64,000 nucleotides of DNA from Streptomyces sp. WM6386 (GTDB lineage Bacteria; Actinomycetota; Actinomycetes; Streptomycetales; Streptomycetaceae), in the NCBI RefSeq assembly GCF_000972385.1, contig NZ_JXTE01000033.1, positions 22,278 through 86,277 of the forward strand. Direction: 5' to 3'. This document shows, piece by piece, positions 48,788 to 57,766 of the stretch. The position numbers and the translations under genes are program-made. The first letter of the stretch is position 1, and the number at the start of each line of letters is the position of its first letter. The notes under the pieces were generated by a model. It did not search any database and had not been told where the DNA came from. It was given only the letters and a program-made list of their open reading frames with translations.

Positions 48788-49782
48788 TTCTTCGCCTCCG
48801 GGTCGACGTTGTAGAACACGGCGCCGGACGTGAACTTGAAGATGAGTCCGGTCACGAGGAGGATGAGGACGAAGAGCACCCACAGCAGTGCGGAGGCGTA
48901 GCCGTAGCGGCCGAGCGCGAAGTACTGCGCGAACACGTGCATCATGTAGAGGTAGTTGGACTGCGGGACCGTGGTGACACCGCTCGTGTCACCGAGCGGT
49001 GCCAGCAGCAGCGGCATGATGGTCTGCACCGAGGCGATCATCCCGGTGACGGTCTGGAAGAGCAGCACGGGCGACAGCAGCGGCACGGTGATGCTGCGGA
49101 AGGTACGCCAGGCACTCGCCCCGTCGATGCGGGCCGCCTCGTGGAGCTCCCGGGGGACGTCCTGGAGACCGGCCAGCGAGATGATCATGACGTTGCCGGC
49201 GCCCCAGAGCACGGTCATCAGCAGTACGTAGCGGGCGTAGGGGTCGGCGAGCCAGGCGACGGCGTCGATGCCGAAGAAGGTCAGAACGCCGTTGGTGGCA
49301 CCGGAGTTCTGGTCGAAGAGGAGCTTGAAGGCGAGGCCCGCGCCCACCGGCGGCACCACGGCGGGCAGATACAGCAGGGTGCGGAACAGTCCGCGCGCCT
49401 TGAGCGGCCGGTTGACCAGTACGGCGAGGCCGAGTCCCGCGATGATCGACAGCGGCACCGAGGTCACCGCGAACAGGCCCGCACGGCCGAGGGAGTCCCA
49501 GGTGACCGGATCGTTCAGCAACTCGCGGTAGTTGCCGAGTCCGACGTACTTCCAGTTGGGCGAGATGCCGTCGAAGGTGGTGAAGCTGAGCCACAGCGCG
49601 TACGCCATCGGCACGACGGTCAGCAGCAGGAACCCGATGATCCAGGGCGAGGTGAACAGGTAGAACGCCCGGTACCTGCGCGCGGTCATGGTGATCCGTG
49701 GCCGCCCGCCGGCGCTTGCGCGTCCGGTGCTCGCGGCGGCGTCGGGCCGGTCCGCGACCGGGGAGATCTGATCGACCGTCAT
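48784..49782 (-). CDS. sugar ABC transporter permease, MalF type (transporter 2)
   Basis: 332 residues, about six membrane segments after a 35-residue cytoplasmic N-terminus; EAA loop HEAARIDGASAWRTFRSI. ATG overlaps the stop of the binding-protein gene (ATGA) and its own TGA overlaps the next GTG. Imports oligosaccharides captured by the 49779-51128 lipoprotein; the ATPase is not in the window. Confidence 0.9.
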   Translation of the reverse strand: MTVDQISPVADRPDAAASTGRASAGGRPRITMTARRYRAFYLFTSPWIIGFLLLTVVPMAYALWLSFTTFDGISPNWKYVGLGNYRELLNDPVTWDSLGRAGLFAVTSVPLSIIAGLGLAVLVNRPLKARGLFRTLLYLPAVVPPVGAGLAFKLLFDQNSGATNGVLTFFGIDAVAWLADPYARYVLLMTVLWGAGNVMIISLAGLQDVPRELHEAARIDGASAWRTFRSITVPLLSPVLLFQTVTGMIASVQTIMPLLLAPLGDTSGVTTVPQSNYLYMMHVFAQYFALGRYGYASALLWVLFVLILLVTGLIFKFTSGAVFYNVDPEAKK

Positions 49783-51128
49783 CCCACCTGCTCCTTACCG
49801 CGCTTCAGCTGATCATTGATGGCCGAGTTCAGACGCCCGGCGAGGGTGTCGACGGAGATCTGGCCGTTCATCGCGGCGGGGGCTATCTGGTTGAAGAGGG
49901 CGTCGAATGCGTCCGCCCTGGTGTACGGAGTGAAGGAGACCACCGAGAAATGCTTCAGTTCGTTGTTCTGAACCTTCAACACCCTTTTCTCGTAGTCCTC
50001 CTGACCGGGCATCAGTGAGCGCAGCGACTTCAGCGTCGGGATGCCCCAGCCGCCGGCGGCGCGTGCCTTGGCCGGCTCCTCGCCGAAGAACCACTCGAAG
50101 ACCCGCCAGGCGGCGTCCTTGTTCTTCGCGCCCCGCGGCATCCACAGTCCGGTGCCGCCCTGGCAGGCGCTGATCCGCCGGCCGCCCGCGAACACCGGGG
50201 CGGGCGCCAGCCTGGATGCCTTCGCCAGCTTCTTGTCCGGGTAGATCATGCCGCCCAGCCAGTAGCCGGAGTTCGACATGGCCAGCCGCCCGGCCTGATA
50301 GGTGGGACCGTCCCAGCCGTTGGGATCGGGCTGGATGAGGCTCGGTCCCACCTTGGTCCGGCAGTAGTCGACGTACCAGGCCAGGGCCTTGCGGGCCTCG
50401 GGGGTGGTGAAGTCGGCCCGGGAGAAGTCGTCGTTGAAGAGGCTCCCTCCGGCGGACGCGGTCATGGTCGTCAGGAGCGAGGCCCGGGTGAGTCCGGCGT
50501 AGCTGCCGCCGAAGACGGTGGTCTGCCCCTTGTTGCGCTGCACGAGGCGCTTGGCGGTGTCCTGCCACTCCTCGAAGGTGACGGGCTCGGTCTCCGAAGG
50601 GTGGTCGACACCGGCCTTGTCGAAGGCCGCGGTGTTGTACCAGTACATGGAGTCCTGGGAGAAGTCCTTGGCCATGCCGTAGCGCGGACCCTTGCCCTGG
50701 GTGCGGCCGTCGTAGCGCCACAGGTCGTTGACGGGGTCCAGGTCGTCCAGCTTGAGGACGGCGCTGCGCGCGAAGTAGGGGTCCAGTTCCTCGGCCACGT
50801 CCCGTGCCGCGAAGAACGGCGAGTCCACGGCGCCCACGCCACGCACCAGGTCGGGCGGGTTGCCACTGGTGAGCATGGCGATCAGCTTGGTGATGTCGTA
50901 CTTCACCAGGACGATCTTGATGCCGAGGGCCTTCTTCGCCTGCTGCACCTGCTCCGGGAGGATGTCTCCGGAGTTGACCATCACGGTGACGGTCTCCCCC
51001 GAGCCGCTGACCCCGCTGGACACCTGCATCGCGCAGCCGCTCAGCGCCGCCGCACCGGCCGCGGCACCTCCCGCCGACAGGGCGAGGAACCGGCGGCGGC
51101 CCATCGGAGCACCGACATGAGGGTGCAT
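49779..51128 (-). CDS. sugar ABC transporter substrate-binding lipoprotein (transporter 2)
   Basis: 449 residues. Twin-arginine and lipobox signals (GRRRFLALSAGG and ALSGC). Family 1 binding protein with long ligand-binding lobes (SQDSMYWYNTAAFDKAGV; GYWLGGMIYPDKK). Start ATG 51128 has a GGGAGGTGG ribosome site; a second ATG eight codons later is possible. First gene of the operon running to lower coordinates; the linkage to toroid lyase-like and GH28-like enzymes suggests unsaturated or acidic oligosaccharides from pectin as ligands. An AACCGGTT palindrome lies 46 bp upstream. Confidence 0.9.
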   Translation of the reverse strand: MHPHVGAPMGRRRFLALSAGGAAAGAAALSGCAMQVSSGVSGSGETVTVMVNSGDILPEQVQQAKKALGIKIVLVKYDITKLIAMLTSGNPPDLVRGVGAVDSPFFAARDVAEELDPYFARSAVLKLDDLDPVNDLWRYDGRTQGKGPRYGMAKDFSQDSMYWYNTAAFDKAGVDHPSETEPVTFEEWQDTAKRLVQRNKGQTTVFGGSYAGLTRASLLTTMTASAGGSLFNDDFSRADFTTPEARKALAWYVDYCRTKVGPSLIQPDPNGWDGPTYQAGRLAMSNSGYWLGGMIYPDKKLAKASRLAPAPVFAGGRRISACQGGTGLWMPRGAKNKDAAWRVFEWFFGEEPAKARAAGGWGIPTLKSLRSLMPGQEDYEKRVLKVQNNELKHFSVVSFTPYTRADAFDALFNQIAPAAMNGQISVDTLAGRLNSAINDQLKRGKEQVG

Positions 51129-51173
51129 GAACGCACCACCTCCCGCTTCACCTAGTTGGCTCGATTGCGTGGC

Positions 51174-51181
51174 AACCGGTT
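51174..51181. promoter_or_regulatory. LacI-type operator core AACCGGTT before transporter 2
   Basis: Within GGCAACCGGTTGTTGG, about 46 bp before the binding-protein start; a second identical core is at 51483-51490. Both match the site before lacI gene A (38408). Confidence 0.55.
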
Positions 51182-51931
51182 GTTGGGCAGTGGGGCAGAG
51201 CTTCTTCCTGTCCGGAAACCGCGTCAAGGGCCTTGACGAATTTTCGAAAAGACTGCGTAACCCCGACGACACGCGCCGGACGGTCCACAAGGCCGCACTG
51301 AATGGCAAAAGTGCAGGTCAAAATCGTCTCGTACCCCCATGTCAGCCACCCCCGTCCGGACGTGCACACCGGTCGGGACAGCCCCGCACGCGATCTCACC
51401 GATCCCCCGCAGGGGCACGGAACGCAGCTCGATCACCGCCGACGGGCAGTCATCAGTAGACGTTCTTGACGGCCTGTTCGGAAACCGGTTGTCACGAACG
51501 AGGCCACGCTTGGGCCTACCGGCGCCCAGGTCGAGGAGGGAACAGAACTCCCGGTCCGTCCCCTGTCGCCCGGGCCCCCGCGAGGTTGGCTCGGCGACGC
51601 GGATCTACGGCATTGCGCCTCGCGCGACCTGCTGCGGACACCGCCGCAGCATCGGCCGCCAGGCCGACGCCACGACTGCGCCGCGGGACGACTGGCTGCC
51701 GACCGCTGAGGCCGCTCGGCGAGAAAACGCGGTAACCGATTTCCCAACAGAGGGGGATCAAGACCCTCGGCCACAGCACGGCACCGAGGAGTCCTCCCCG
51801 GCCTCAACTCCCGACCCTGACCCTCCACCCCGCCGTGACGTGGGCATACGGGCGGTAACGAGCCAGGGAGAAATCCGCGCCGCCCCGATCCGCCAGACCG
51901 ATTGACCCGCCGTTCCCGGCAGATCTACGGT

Positions 51932-51945
51932 AGAAGGCGCTTTCT
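51932..51945. promoter_or_regulatory. LacI-like operator AGAAGGCGCTTTCT
   Basis: Same 14-mer as at 33315-33328. It lies 33 bp before the hydroxyacid dehydrogenase start codon. Confidence 0.6.
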
Positions 51946-51978
51946 GAAAATGTTTCTACTCAGCGTGTCAGGAGTCTC

Positions 51979-52992
51979 ATGCCCAGCCCTCAGCTGCCGC
52001 GGGCCGTGTTCGCGATGGACCCGGTGCACCTCCCCCTGCTCTTCCCCCCGGCGCTCATGGCCCGGCTGCGGCAGGCGGCCGACCTCGATCCCGGCCTCGT
52101 GCTGCGGGACTTCACCGATCCCGCGGCGGCCGAGGTCCTCGCCGCGACCGAGGTGCTCATCACCGGCTGGGGCTGCCCGGGCCTCGACGCGGACGTTCTC
52201 GCCGCCGCACCCCGGCTGCGCACCGTGCTGCACGCGGCGGGCTCCGTCCGCTCGCTCGTCGGTGAGGAACTGTGGGAACGCGGCATCAGCGTGTCCAGCG
52301 CGGTCACCGCAAACGCGCTGCCGGTCGCGGAGTACACCCTCGCGATGATCCTGCTCGCCGGAAAGGACGCCTTCACCCACCGCGAACGGTTCCGCACCAC
52401 CCACGCCTACCCGCCCCCCACCGAGACCGCGCACATCGGCAACGTCGGCCGCCGCATCGGCGTCATCGGAGCCTCGCGCGTGGGACGCCGACTGCTGGAG
52501 CTGCTGCGCCCCTTCGACTTCACGGTCCTGCTCCACGACCCCTATGTGAGCCCCGCCGAGGCCACCGCGCTCGGCGCCCAACTCGTCTCACTGGACGGCC
52601 TGTTGGGCCAGTGCGACATCGTCAGCCTGCACGCCCCGGACATCCCCGAGACCTACCGCATGCTCGACGCCGGACGGCTCGCGCTCATCCGGGACGGCGG
52701 TGTCCTCATCAACACGTCCCGGGGCGCGCTCGTCGACCCTGACGCACTGACCGACGAGCTGGTCGCCGGTCGACTGCATGCGGTACTCGATGTCACCGAG
52801 CCCGAGCCGCTGCCGGCGGGGTCGCCGTTGTACCGGCTGCCGAACGTGTTTCTCACCCCTCATATCGCCGGGTCGCTCGGGAACGAGCTGGAGAGACTCG
52901 GGCGGATCGTGGTGGAGGAGCTGGAGCGGGTGGCGTCCGGCGGGGCCCTGGTGCACGAGGTGCGGCATGCGGATCTGAGCCGTGTCGCCTGA
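51979..52992 (+). CDS. D-isomer-specific 2-hydroxyacid dehydrogenase
   Basis: 337 residues. Rossmann motif variant GVIGASRVGRRLLELLRPF, then the catalytic trio: Arg in NTSRGALVD, Glu in DVTEPEPL and His in TPHIAGS. Family enzymes reduce 2-keto acids to D-2-hydroxy acids with NAD(P)H. In this locus it might act on a keto acid from uronate breakdown, but that is a guess from context. The operator shared with the surface-protein promoter supports co-regulation with the polysaccharide genes. Bases 52772-52781 are a GACTGCATGC site. Confidence 0.85.
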   Translation: MPSPQLPRAVFAMDPVHLPLLFPPALMARLRQAADLDPGLVLRDFTDPAAAEVLAATEVLITGWGCPGLDADVLAAAPRLRTVLHAAGSVRSLVGEELWERGISVSSAVTANALPVAEYTLAMILLAGKDAFTHRERFRTTHAYPPPTETAHIGNVGRRIGVIGASRVGRRLLELLRPFDFTVLLHDPYVSPAEATALGAQLVSLDGLLGQCDIVSLHAPDIPETYRMLDAGRLALIRDGGVLINTSRGALVDPDALTDELVAGRLHAVLDVTEPEPLPAGSPLYRLPNVFLTPHIAGSLGNELERLGRIVVEELERVASGGALVHEVRHADLSRVA

Positions 52993-53025
52993 GGGAACCG
53001 GCACCTCTCGGCCGACGGAAACAAT

Positions 53026-53040
53026 GGGATACGGTTTTCC
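53026..53040. promoter_or_regulatory. LacI-type operator before lacI gene B
   Basis: GGGATACGGTTTTCC, resembling GGGAACCGGTTTCC at 38405-38418, 82 bp before the lacI gene B start; likely autoregulatory. Confidence 0.5.
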
Positions 53041-53121
53041 GCACCGGCTCCGGGCCGGGCCCCCGACCGGTGTCCTCCCGGCCTCCGGTGGGGCGATCGC
53101 GACGGTGAAGGAGCCCCCAGG

Positions 53122-54207
53122 GTGAGTCAGCGCAAGGCTTCGGGCGACGCCGGACGGGCCACCATCCGGGACGTCGCGGAGCGGGCGGGCGTCTCCGTCG
53201 CCAGCGTCTCCCGCGTCCTGTCGGGCAACTACCCGGTCTCGGAGGAACTGCGCCGCCGGGTGATGAAGGTGGTCGGGGACCTGGACTACGTCACCAACGC
53301 CCACGCCCGCTCCCTGGCCGGCGGCGGCACACCCACGGTGGCGATCCTCATCAACGACATCACCGGCGCCGCGTTCGCCCATGTCGCGAGGGGCGTGGAG
53401 GGGGCCGCCACCCTGCGGGGCTGGCTCTCGCTGGTCGGTACGACGGGTGACGACCCCGAGCGTGAACTCGCGCTGGTCAACATGATGCGCCAGCAGGGCG
53501 TCGCCGCCGTGGTGCTGCTCGGCGGCGCCTACGACTACGACGAGTACCAGCTGCGCATGGCCCGGTTCGCCCGCTCCCTGGACGCGGCCGGCTCCCAACT
53601 CGTGCTGGTGGGCAGGCCGCCGCTGGAGGGTGACGTACCGGCGACGACGGTCGACTACGACAATGAGGGCGGCGCGTACGCGATGGCCAGCCATCTGTTG
53701 TCGGCCGGGCACCGCAAGGTCCTGGTACTGCCGGGACATGCCGAACTCACCACCGCGCAGGGCCGGTTGAGGGGAGCGCGGCGGGCCTTCGAGGCATACG
53801 GCGTGCCCTTCGAACCCAGCATGGTGCGGCACGGCTTCTACGACTACGAGCACGGCTACGACGCCGTCCAGGAGAGCCTGCGCGACGGGCTCGACTTCAC
53901 CGCGGTGCTGGCCGGGACCGATGTGGTGGCGGCGGGTGCCATGCAGGCGCTGCGTGCGGCGGGGCTGCGGGTGCCGGAGGACGTGTCGATCGTCGGGTAC
54001 GACGACATTCCCCTCGCGTCCCAGCTCACCCCGCAACTGACCACCGTGCATGTGCCGTACGAGGAGATGGGCCGGGTCGCGCTGCGCGCGGTCGCCGACC
54101 GGCGCGAGGGGGGCCCGGGCCGTCGCAAGGGCGACGGGGACCACCTCGTGCTGGGCACCCATGTCGTCGTACGCAACTCCGTACGACCGCCCGCCCCTCG
54201 CGTGTGA
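53122..54207 (+). CDS. LacI-family regulator B
   Basis: 361 residues, GTG start after GAAGGAG. DNA-binding head ATIRDVAERAGVSVASVSRV with hinge HARSLAGGG; effector domain with YDNEGGAYAMASHLL, GYDDIPLASQ and LGTHVVVRNSV. Close paralogue of regulator A (38482). It directly precedes the binding-protein, permease and GH43 operon at 54609, so it is the prime candidate to repress that operon through the palindromes at 54228-54266. Confidence 0.88.
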   Translation: MSQRKASGDAGRATIRDVAERAGVSVASVSRVLSGNYPVSEELRRRVMKVVGDLDYVTNAHARSLAGGGTPTVAILINDITGAAFAHVARGVEGAATLRGWLSLVGTTGDDPERELALVNMMRQQGVAAVVLLGGAYDYDEYQLRMARFARSLDAAGSQLVLVGRPPLEGDVPATTVDYDNEGGAYAMASHLLSAGHRKVLVLPGHAELTTAQGRLRGARRAFEAYGVPFEPSMVRHGFYDYEHGYDAVQESLRDGLDFTAVLAGTDVVAAGAMQALRAAGLRVPEDVSIVGYDDIPLASQLTPQLTTVHVPYEEMGRVALRAVADRREGGPGRRKGDGDHLVLGTHVVVRNSVRPPAPRV

Positions 54208-54608
54208 TCCATGCGAGTGGGCGCCCTGGAAGCGCTGGAAAAGCGATCGTTTCGTAAGCGTTTTCCAAAGGTTTTTTCGCGACCTCCCGAGGCCGGGCCG
54301 CTGGTCGCCCGGCCCCTGCACAGACTGCACTCCACATGCCCTGACCTGCACATACAGCCGAAGATCGGCCGCCGCCCGCAGGACACTCCGGCATCACGCG
54401 ACGGACAACCCGGCGTAACAAATTTCCGCGCACCTCTTGCTATGGACTGATCCGTCGTCCTACCGTCCCAGCAACCGCTTACTACAGCTTCCGCTTGGCC
54501 GACCCCCCTCAACCGCGAGCCGCGGATTCCGGCCGCCGTTCCCGGCCTGCGCCCCCCGAGCCGCCGTCCTCGTTCCGAGACGCCCAACTTCCGAAGGAAC
54601 ACGGTCAG
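54208..54608 (+). other. operator-rich promoter region of transporter 3
   Basis: No gene seen. LacI-like elements lie at 54228-54240 (GGAAGCGCTGGAA) and 54238-54266, where GGAAAA and TTTTCC arms flank GCGATCG and TAAGCG. The bases 54470-54490 are a plausible transcription start area. Confidence 0.5.
54228..54266. promoter_or_regulatory. overlapping LacI-like operators
   Basis: GGAAGCGCTGGAA (54228-54240) contains AAGCGCT; the adjoining inverted repeat has arms GGAAAA (54238-54243) and TTTTCC (54261-54266). They lie between lacI gene B and the operon at 54609. Confidence 0.55.
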
Positions 54609-55943
54609 ATGAACTTCACCAGCCGCCGGAGAAGGTTCGCCCAAACCGCTGTCGCGGGTATCGCGCTGACAGGCCTGCTCGCCGCCTGTGGCGGGTCGGA
54701 CTCCGGAGACGACACCGACTCCTCGGGCCCGGTCACCCTCGACTTCTGGGGCTGGGCCAACGGCCAGGAGGCCGTCGTGAAGGCGTTCAACGCCTCTCAC
54801 AAGGACGTCCAGCTGAAGTACACGAAGATCACCGACCAGCTGACCATGCAGAAGCAGCTGAGCAACGCCGTCAAGGCCAAGAACGCACCCTGTCTGCTGC
54901 AGAACACCGGCGAGTACGTGACGAGTTGGGTCGCGCAGGGCGCGCTGGCCGACATCTCGAAGTACGTGGAGTCGAGCAAGGGCAAGTTCAACTCCGGTTC
55001 GTGGGCGACCGGTCAGGTGCAGGGAAAGACCTACGGTGTGCCCACGGCCTCGGCGCCCGCGTTCACGATCTACCGCACCGACCTCTTCAAGAAGTACGGC
55101 CTGAAGGCCCCGACGACCTGGGACGACTTCATCGCCGCGGGCAAGGTCCTCAAGAAGCACGACATCAAGATCACCAACTACGCCGGTGAGGACCCCAGCA
55201 CCCTGGAGGTGCTCGCCATGCAGGCTGGCGCCCACTGGTACGCCATCGACGGCAACGCCTGGAAGGTGAACTTCCAGGACGAGGGCAGCCTCAAGGCCGC
55301 GAAGGTGATCCAGGAGATCATCGACAACGACCTCAACGCCAAGCTGTCCTTCGCCGACTACGCGGCCGTGCAGCGCAGCTTCGACAACGGTGACACCGCG
55401 ACCCGGCAGATCTCCACCTGGCAGATGTCCGGCATGGTGCAGAACTTCACCAAGTCCTTCGGTGACTGGGCGCTGTCCCCCTGGCCGACGTTCGCCGGTG
55501 AAGCGGCCAGGACGCCGGCGGGCACCAACCAGAGCGGCAATCTGACGCTGGTGTCCGAGCAGTGCGAGCACCAGGAGCAGGCCGCCGAGGCGGCGCTGTG
55601 GATGTCCACCGACCCCGGCGCGGTCAAGACCATGGCCAGCCCGGAGACCGGCAGCGGTGTGATGCCGGCGCTGGCCGACAGTGACTCCTACGTGCCCGAG
55701 GCCATCTCCGAGAAGCTGCTCGGCAAGAACTACGACCCGGCGCAGCAGATCGTCAAGGACAGCCTCTCCACCGTCACCACCGACTGGACCTTCGGCCCCA
55801 ACTGGACCGCGATGTTCACCGAGTTGCAGAGCCAGTGGGGCAAGGTCGTCAGCAAGAAGCAGACGGTCACCGACCTCCTCGCACACATGCAGGAGTGGAC
55901 GGTCAAGGACCTGAAGTCCCGCGGCATCAACGTCAAGGGCTGA
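54609..55943 (+). CDS. sugar ABC transporter substrate-binding lipoprotein (transporter 3)
   Basis: 444 residues. Signal with arginines (NFTSRRRRFAQTAVAGIALTG) and lipobox LLAAC at about residue 30. Family 1 binding protein: VTLDFWGWANGQEAVV, DQLTMQKQLSNAVK, TLEVLAMQAGAHWYAIDG. ATG 54609 is preceded by GAAGGA. Followed by two permeases and a GH43 xylosidase/arabinosidase, so xylo- or arabino-oligosaccharides are the likely ligands. Expression is expected to be controlled by LacI regulator B from the palindromes upstream. Confidence 0.9.
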   Translation: MNFTSRRRRFAQTAVAGIALTGLLAACGGSDSGDDTDSSGPVTLDFWGWANGQEAVVKAFNASHKDVQLKYTKITDQLTMQKQLSNAVKAKNAPCLLQNTGEYVTSWVAQGALADISKYVESSKGKFNSGSWATGQVQGKTYGVPTASAPAFTIYRTDLFKKYGLKAPTTWDDFIAAGKVLKKHDIKITNYAGEDPSTLEVLAMQAGAHWYAIDGNAWKVNFQDEGSLKAAKVIQEIIDNDLNAKLSFADYAAVQRSFDNGDTATRQISTWQMSGMVQNFTKSFGDWALSPWPTFAGEAARTPAGTNQSGNLTLVSEQCEHQEQAAEAALWMSTDPGAVKTMASPETGSGVMPALADSDSYVPEAISEKLLGKNYDPAQQIVKDSLSTVTTDWTFGPNWTAMFTELQSQWGKVVSKKQTVTDLLAHMQEWTVKDLKSRGINVKG

Positions 55944-55954
55944 GGCACATCCCG

Positions 55955-56839
55955 ATGATTCGCTCACTGCGCTGGAAGGGTGCCGCCTTCACGGTGCCCT
56001 TCCAGCTCGGCTTCGTGTTCCTGTATCTGCTGCCGATCGGCTACGCCGTCTACCAGTCGCTGTACCGCTCGCAGTCCTCCGGTCTGGGCCTGGGCGGCAC
56101 CACCGACGAGTTCTCCGGCTTCGACAACTACCAACAGGGCCTGACGGACTCGAAGTTCATGGGCTCCGTGCTGCGGGTGGTGGTCTTCGCCCTGGTGCAG
56201 ATCCCGGTGATGCTGCTGATCAGCCTGGTGCTGGCACTGCTCCTGGACGCGGTGACGGCCAAGGTGGCCGGCAAGTTCCGGATCATGCTGCTGGTGCCGT
56301 ACATGATCCCCGGGGTGGTCGCGGCGATCGTGTGGATCAACGTGTACAGCCCGGACGTCGGCCCGCTCACCCCGCTCGGCGACTTCTTCGGCTTCCACTG
56401 GAACTTCTTCTCGCCGTCGATGGTGTGGCCGTCCATCGGCAACCTGCTGACCTGGCACGGCATCGGCTACAACATGGTGATCATCTACGCGGCGCTGCAA
56501 GGCGTGCCGCGTGAGCTGTTCGGGGCCGCGCGTCTCGACGGCGCCTCCGAGTGGCGGATCGCGCTCAACATCAAGATCCCGTTCGTGCGGGGCGCGTTGG
56601 TGCTCACCGGCATGCTCTCGATCATCCAGATGCTGCAGATCTTCAACGAGCCGGCGCTGTTCCGGAACATCACCCCGGAGACGGTCGACGACAGCTTCAC
56701 CCCGATCATGATCATCTACAACCAGGCGTTCAACGCCGGGAACTACCACTACGCCGCGACGCTCTCGGTCCTGCTCGCACTGATCCTCGGTGTCGCCTCC
56801 TTCCTCTTCTACCGGCTCACTTCGAGGGCGGCCGACTGA
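55955..56839 (+). CDS. sugar ABC transporter permease, MalF type (transporter 3)
   Basis: 294 residues, ATG 12 bases after the binding-protein stop. Six membrane helices; the coupling loop reads GAARLDGASEWRIALNIKI (Glu-Ala-Ala changed to Gly-Ala-Ala, a mild variation). Its stop overlaps the next ATG by one base (TGATG). Confidence 0.88.
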   Translation: MIRSLRWKGAAFTVPFQLGFVFLYLLPIGYAVYQSLYRSQSSGLGLGGTTDEFSGFDNYQQGLTDSKFMGSVLRVVVFALVQIPVMLLISLVLALLLDAVTAKVAGKFRIMLLVPYMIPGVVAAIVWINVYSPDVGPLTPLGDFFGFHWNFFSPSMVWPSIGNLLTWHGIGYNMVIIYAALQGVPRELFGAARLDGASEWRIALNIKIPFVRGALVLTGMLSIIQMLQIFNEPALFRNITPETVDDSFTPIMIIYNQAFNAGNYHYAATLSVLLALILGVASFLFYRLTSRAAD

Positions 56840-57744
56840 TGACTCTCACCGAAGAGCGCGCGGGCACCCGCACCGTCCGCCGTCTCAACCGCCCCGACCC
56901 GGCGGCCCGTTCACGCGGCGGCCAGCGGTTCCTGCTCGTCGGCCTGATCCTGGCGAGCGTCTACAGCCTGTTCCCGGTGTGGTGGCTGATCGTCGCCGCC
57001 ACCAAGGACCGCACGGGCCTCTACCAGTCCAACGGTCTGTGGTTCTCCGGCTGGCACCTGTGGGACAACCTGCACCAGGTGTTCACCTACGACGACGGCA
57101 TCTTCCTGCGCTGGACGTTCAACTCGTTCCTGTACGCCGGTGTCGGCTCCCTCGGCGGCACACTGATCGCCCTCGCGACAGGCTACGGCCTGGCCCGCTT
57201 CGCCTTCCCGGGCCGCAACCTGGTGTTCGCGAGCGTGGTCGGCTCGTTCCTGATCCCGCTCGCCCTGCTGACCCTGCCGCTGTATCTGCTGTTCTCGGAG
57301 ATCGGCCTGGTCGACACGCCCTGGGCGATGCTGATCCCCTGCCTGATCAACCCGTTCAGCGTGTACCTCGCCAAGGTGTATACAGAAGCCACCATTCCGT
57401 ACGAGCTTCTGGAGGCCGCTCGTATCGACGGCGCCGGCGAGCTGCGGATCTTCTTCAGCATCGTGCTGCGGATGATGACGACGGGCGGCGCGACGGTCTT
57501 CCTGCTCGCCTTCGTGAACACCTGGAACGCCTTCTTCCTCCCCCTCACCGTGCTGCGCGGCCAGGAGAACTGGACCCTCAACCTCGGCCTGTACAACTGG
57601 TCCGGCAAGCGCGCGGAGTCCGGCGTCGACCTCACCAGCCTGGTGCTGACCGGCGCCCTGCTGTCCATCGTCCCGATGGCGATCATGATGGTCGCCATGC
57701 GCCGCTACTGGCGGACGGGCGTGACCATGGGGGCCCTCAAGTGA
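56839..57744 (+). CDS. sugar ABC transporter permease, MalG type (transporter 3)
   Basis: 301 residues with six membrane helices and EAA loop LEAARIDGAGELRIFFSI. Coupled to the preceding permease by TGATG and followed 22 bases later by the GH43 gene, so import and hydrolysis are linked. Codons around 57376-57400 (TAT ACA GAA, ATT) are AT-rich for this genome. Confidence 0.9.
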   Translation: MTLTEERAGTRTVRRLNRPDPAARSRGGQRFLLVGLILASVYSLFPVWWLIVAATKDRTGLYQSNGLWFSGWHLWDNLHQVFTYDDGIFLRWTFNSFLYAGVGSLGGTLIALATGYGLARFAFPGRNLVFASVVGSFLIPLALLTLPLYLLFSEIGLVDTPWAMLIPCLINPFSVYLAKVYTEATIPYELLEAARIDGAGELRIFFSIVLRMMTTGGATVFLLAFVNTWNAFFLPLTVLRGQENWTLNLGLYNWSGKRAESGVDLTSLVLTGALLSIVPMAIMMVAMRRYWRTGVTMGALK

Positions 57745-57766
57745 CCGTCGCACCAGGAGCTTTGAC

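Larger units (their letters stand above)
51129..51978. other. 850-bp regulatory region between divergent genes
   Basis: No convincing gene on either strand; open frames here have poor codon patterns and no ribosome sites. It holds palindromes: AACCGGTT at 51174-51181 and 51483-51490, a related GGTAACCGATTTCC at 51731-51744, TTTTCGAAAA at 51241-51250 and the AGAAGGCGCTTTCT site at 51932-51945. Confidence 0.55.

Noticed and set aside
51339..51905. 188-residue open frame in the operator-rich spacer
   Set aside because: No ribosome site, no domain, poor third-position bias, and its sequence overlaps several palindromes.
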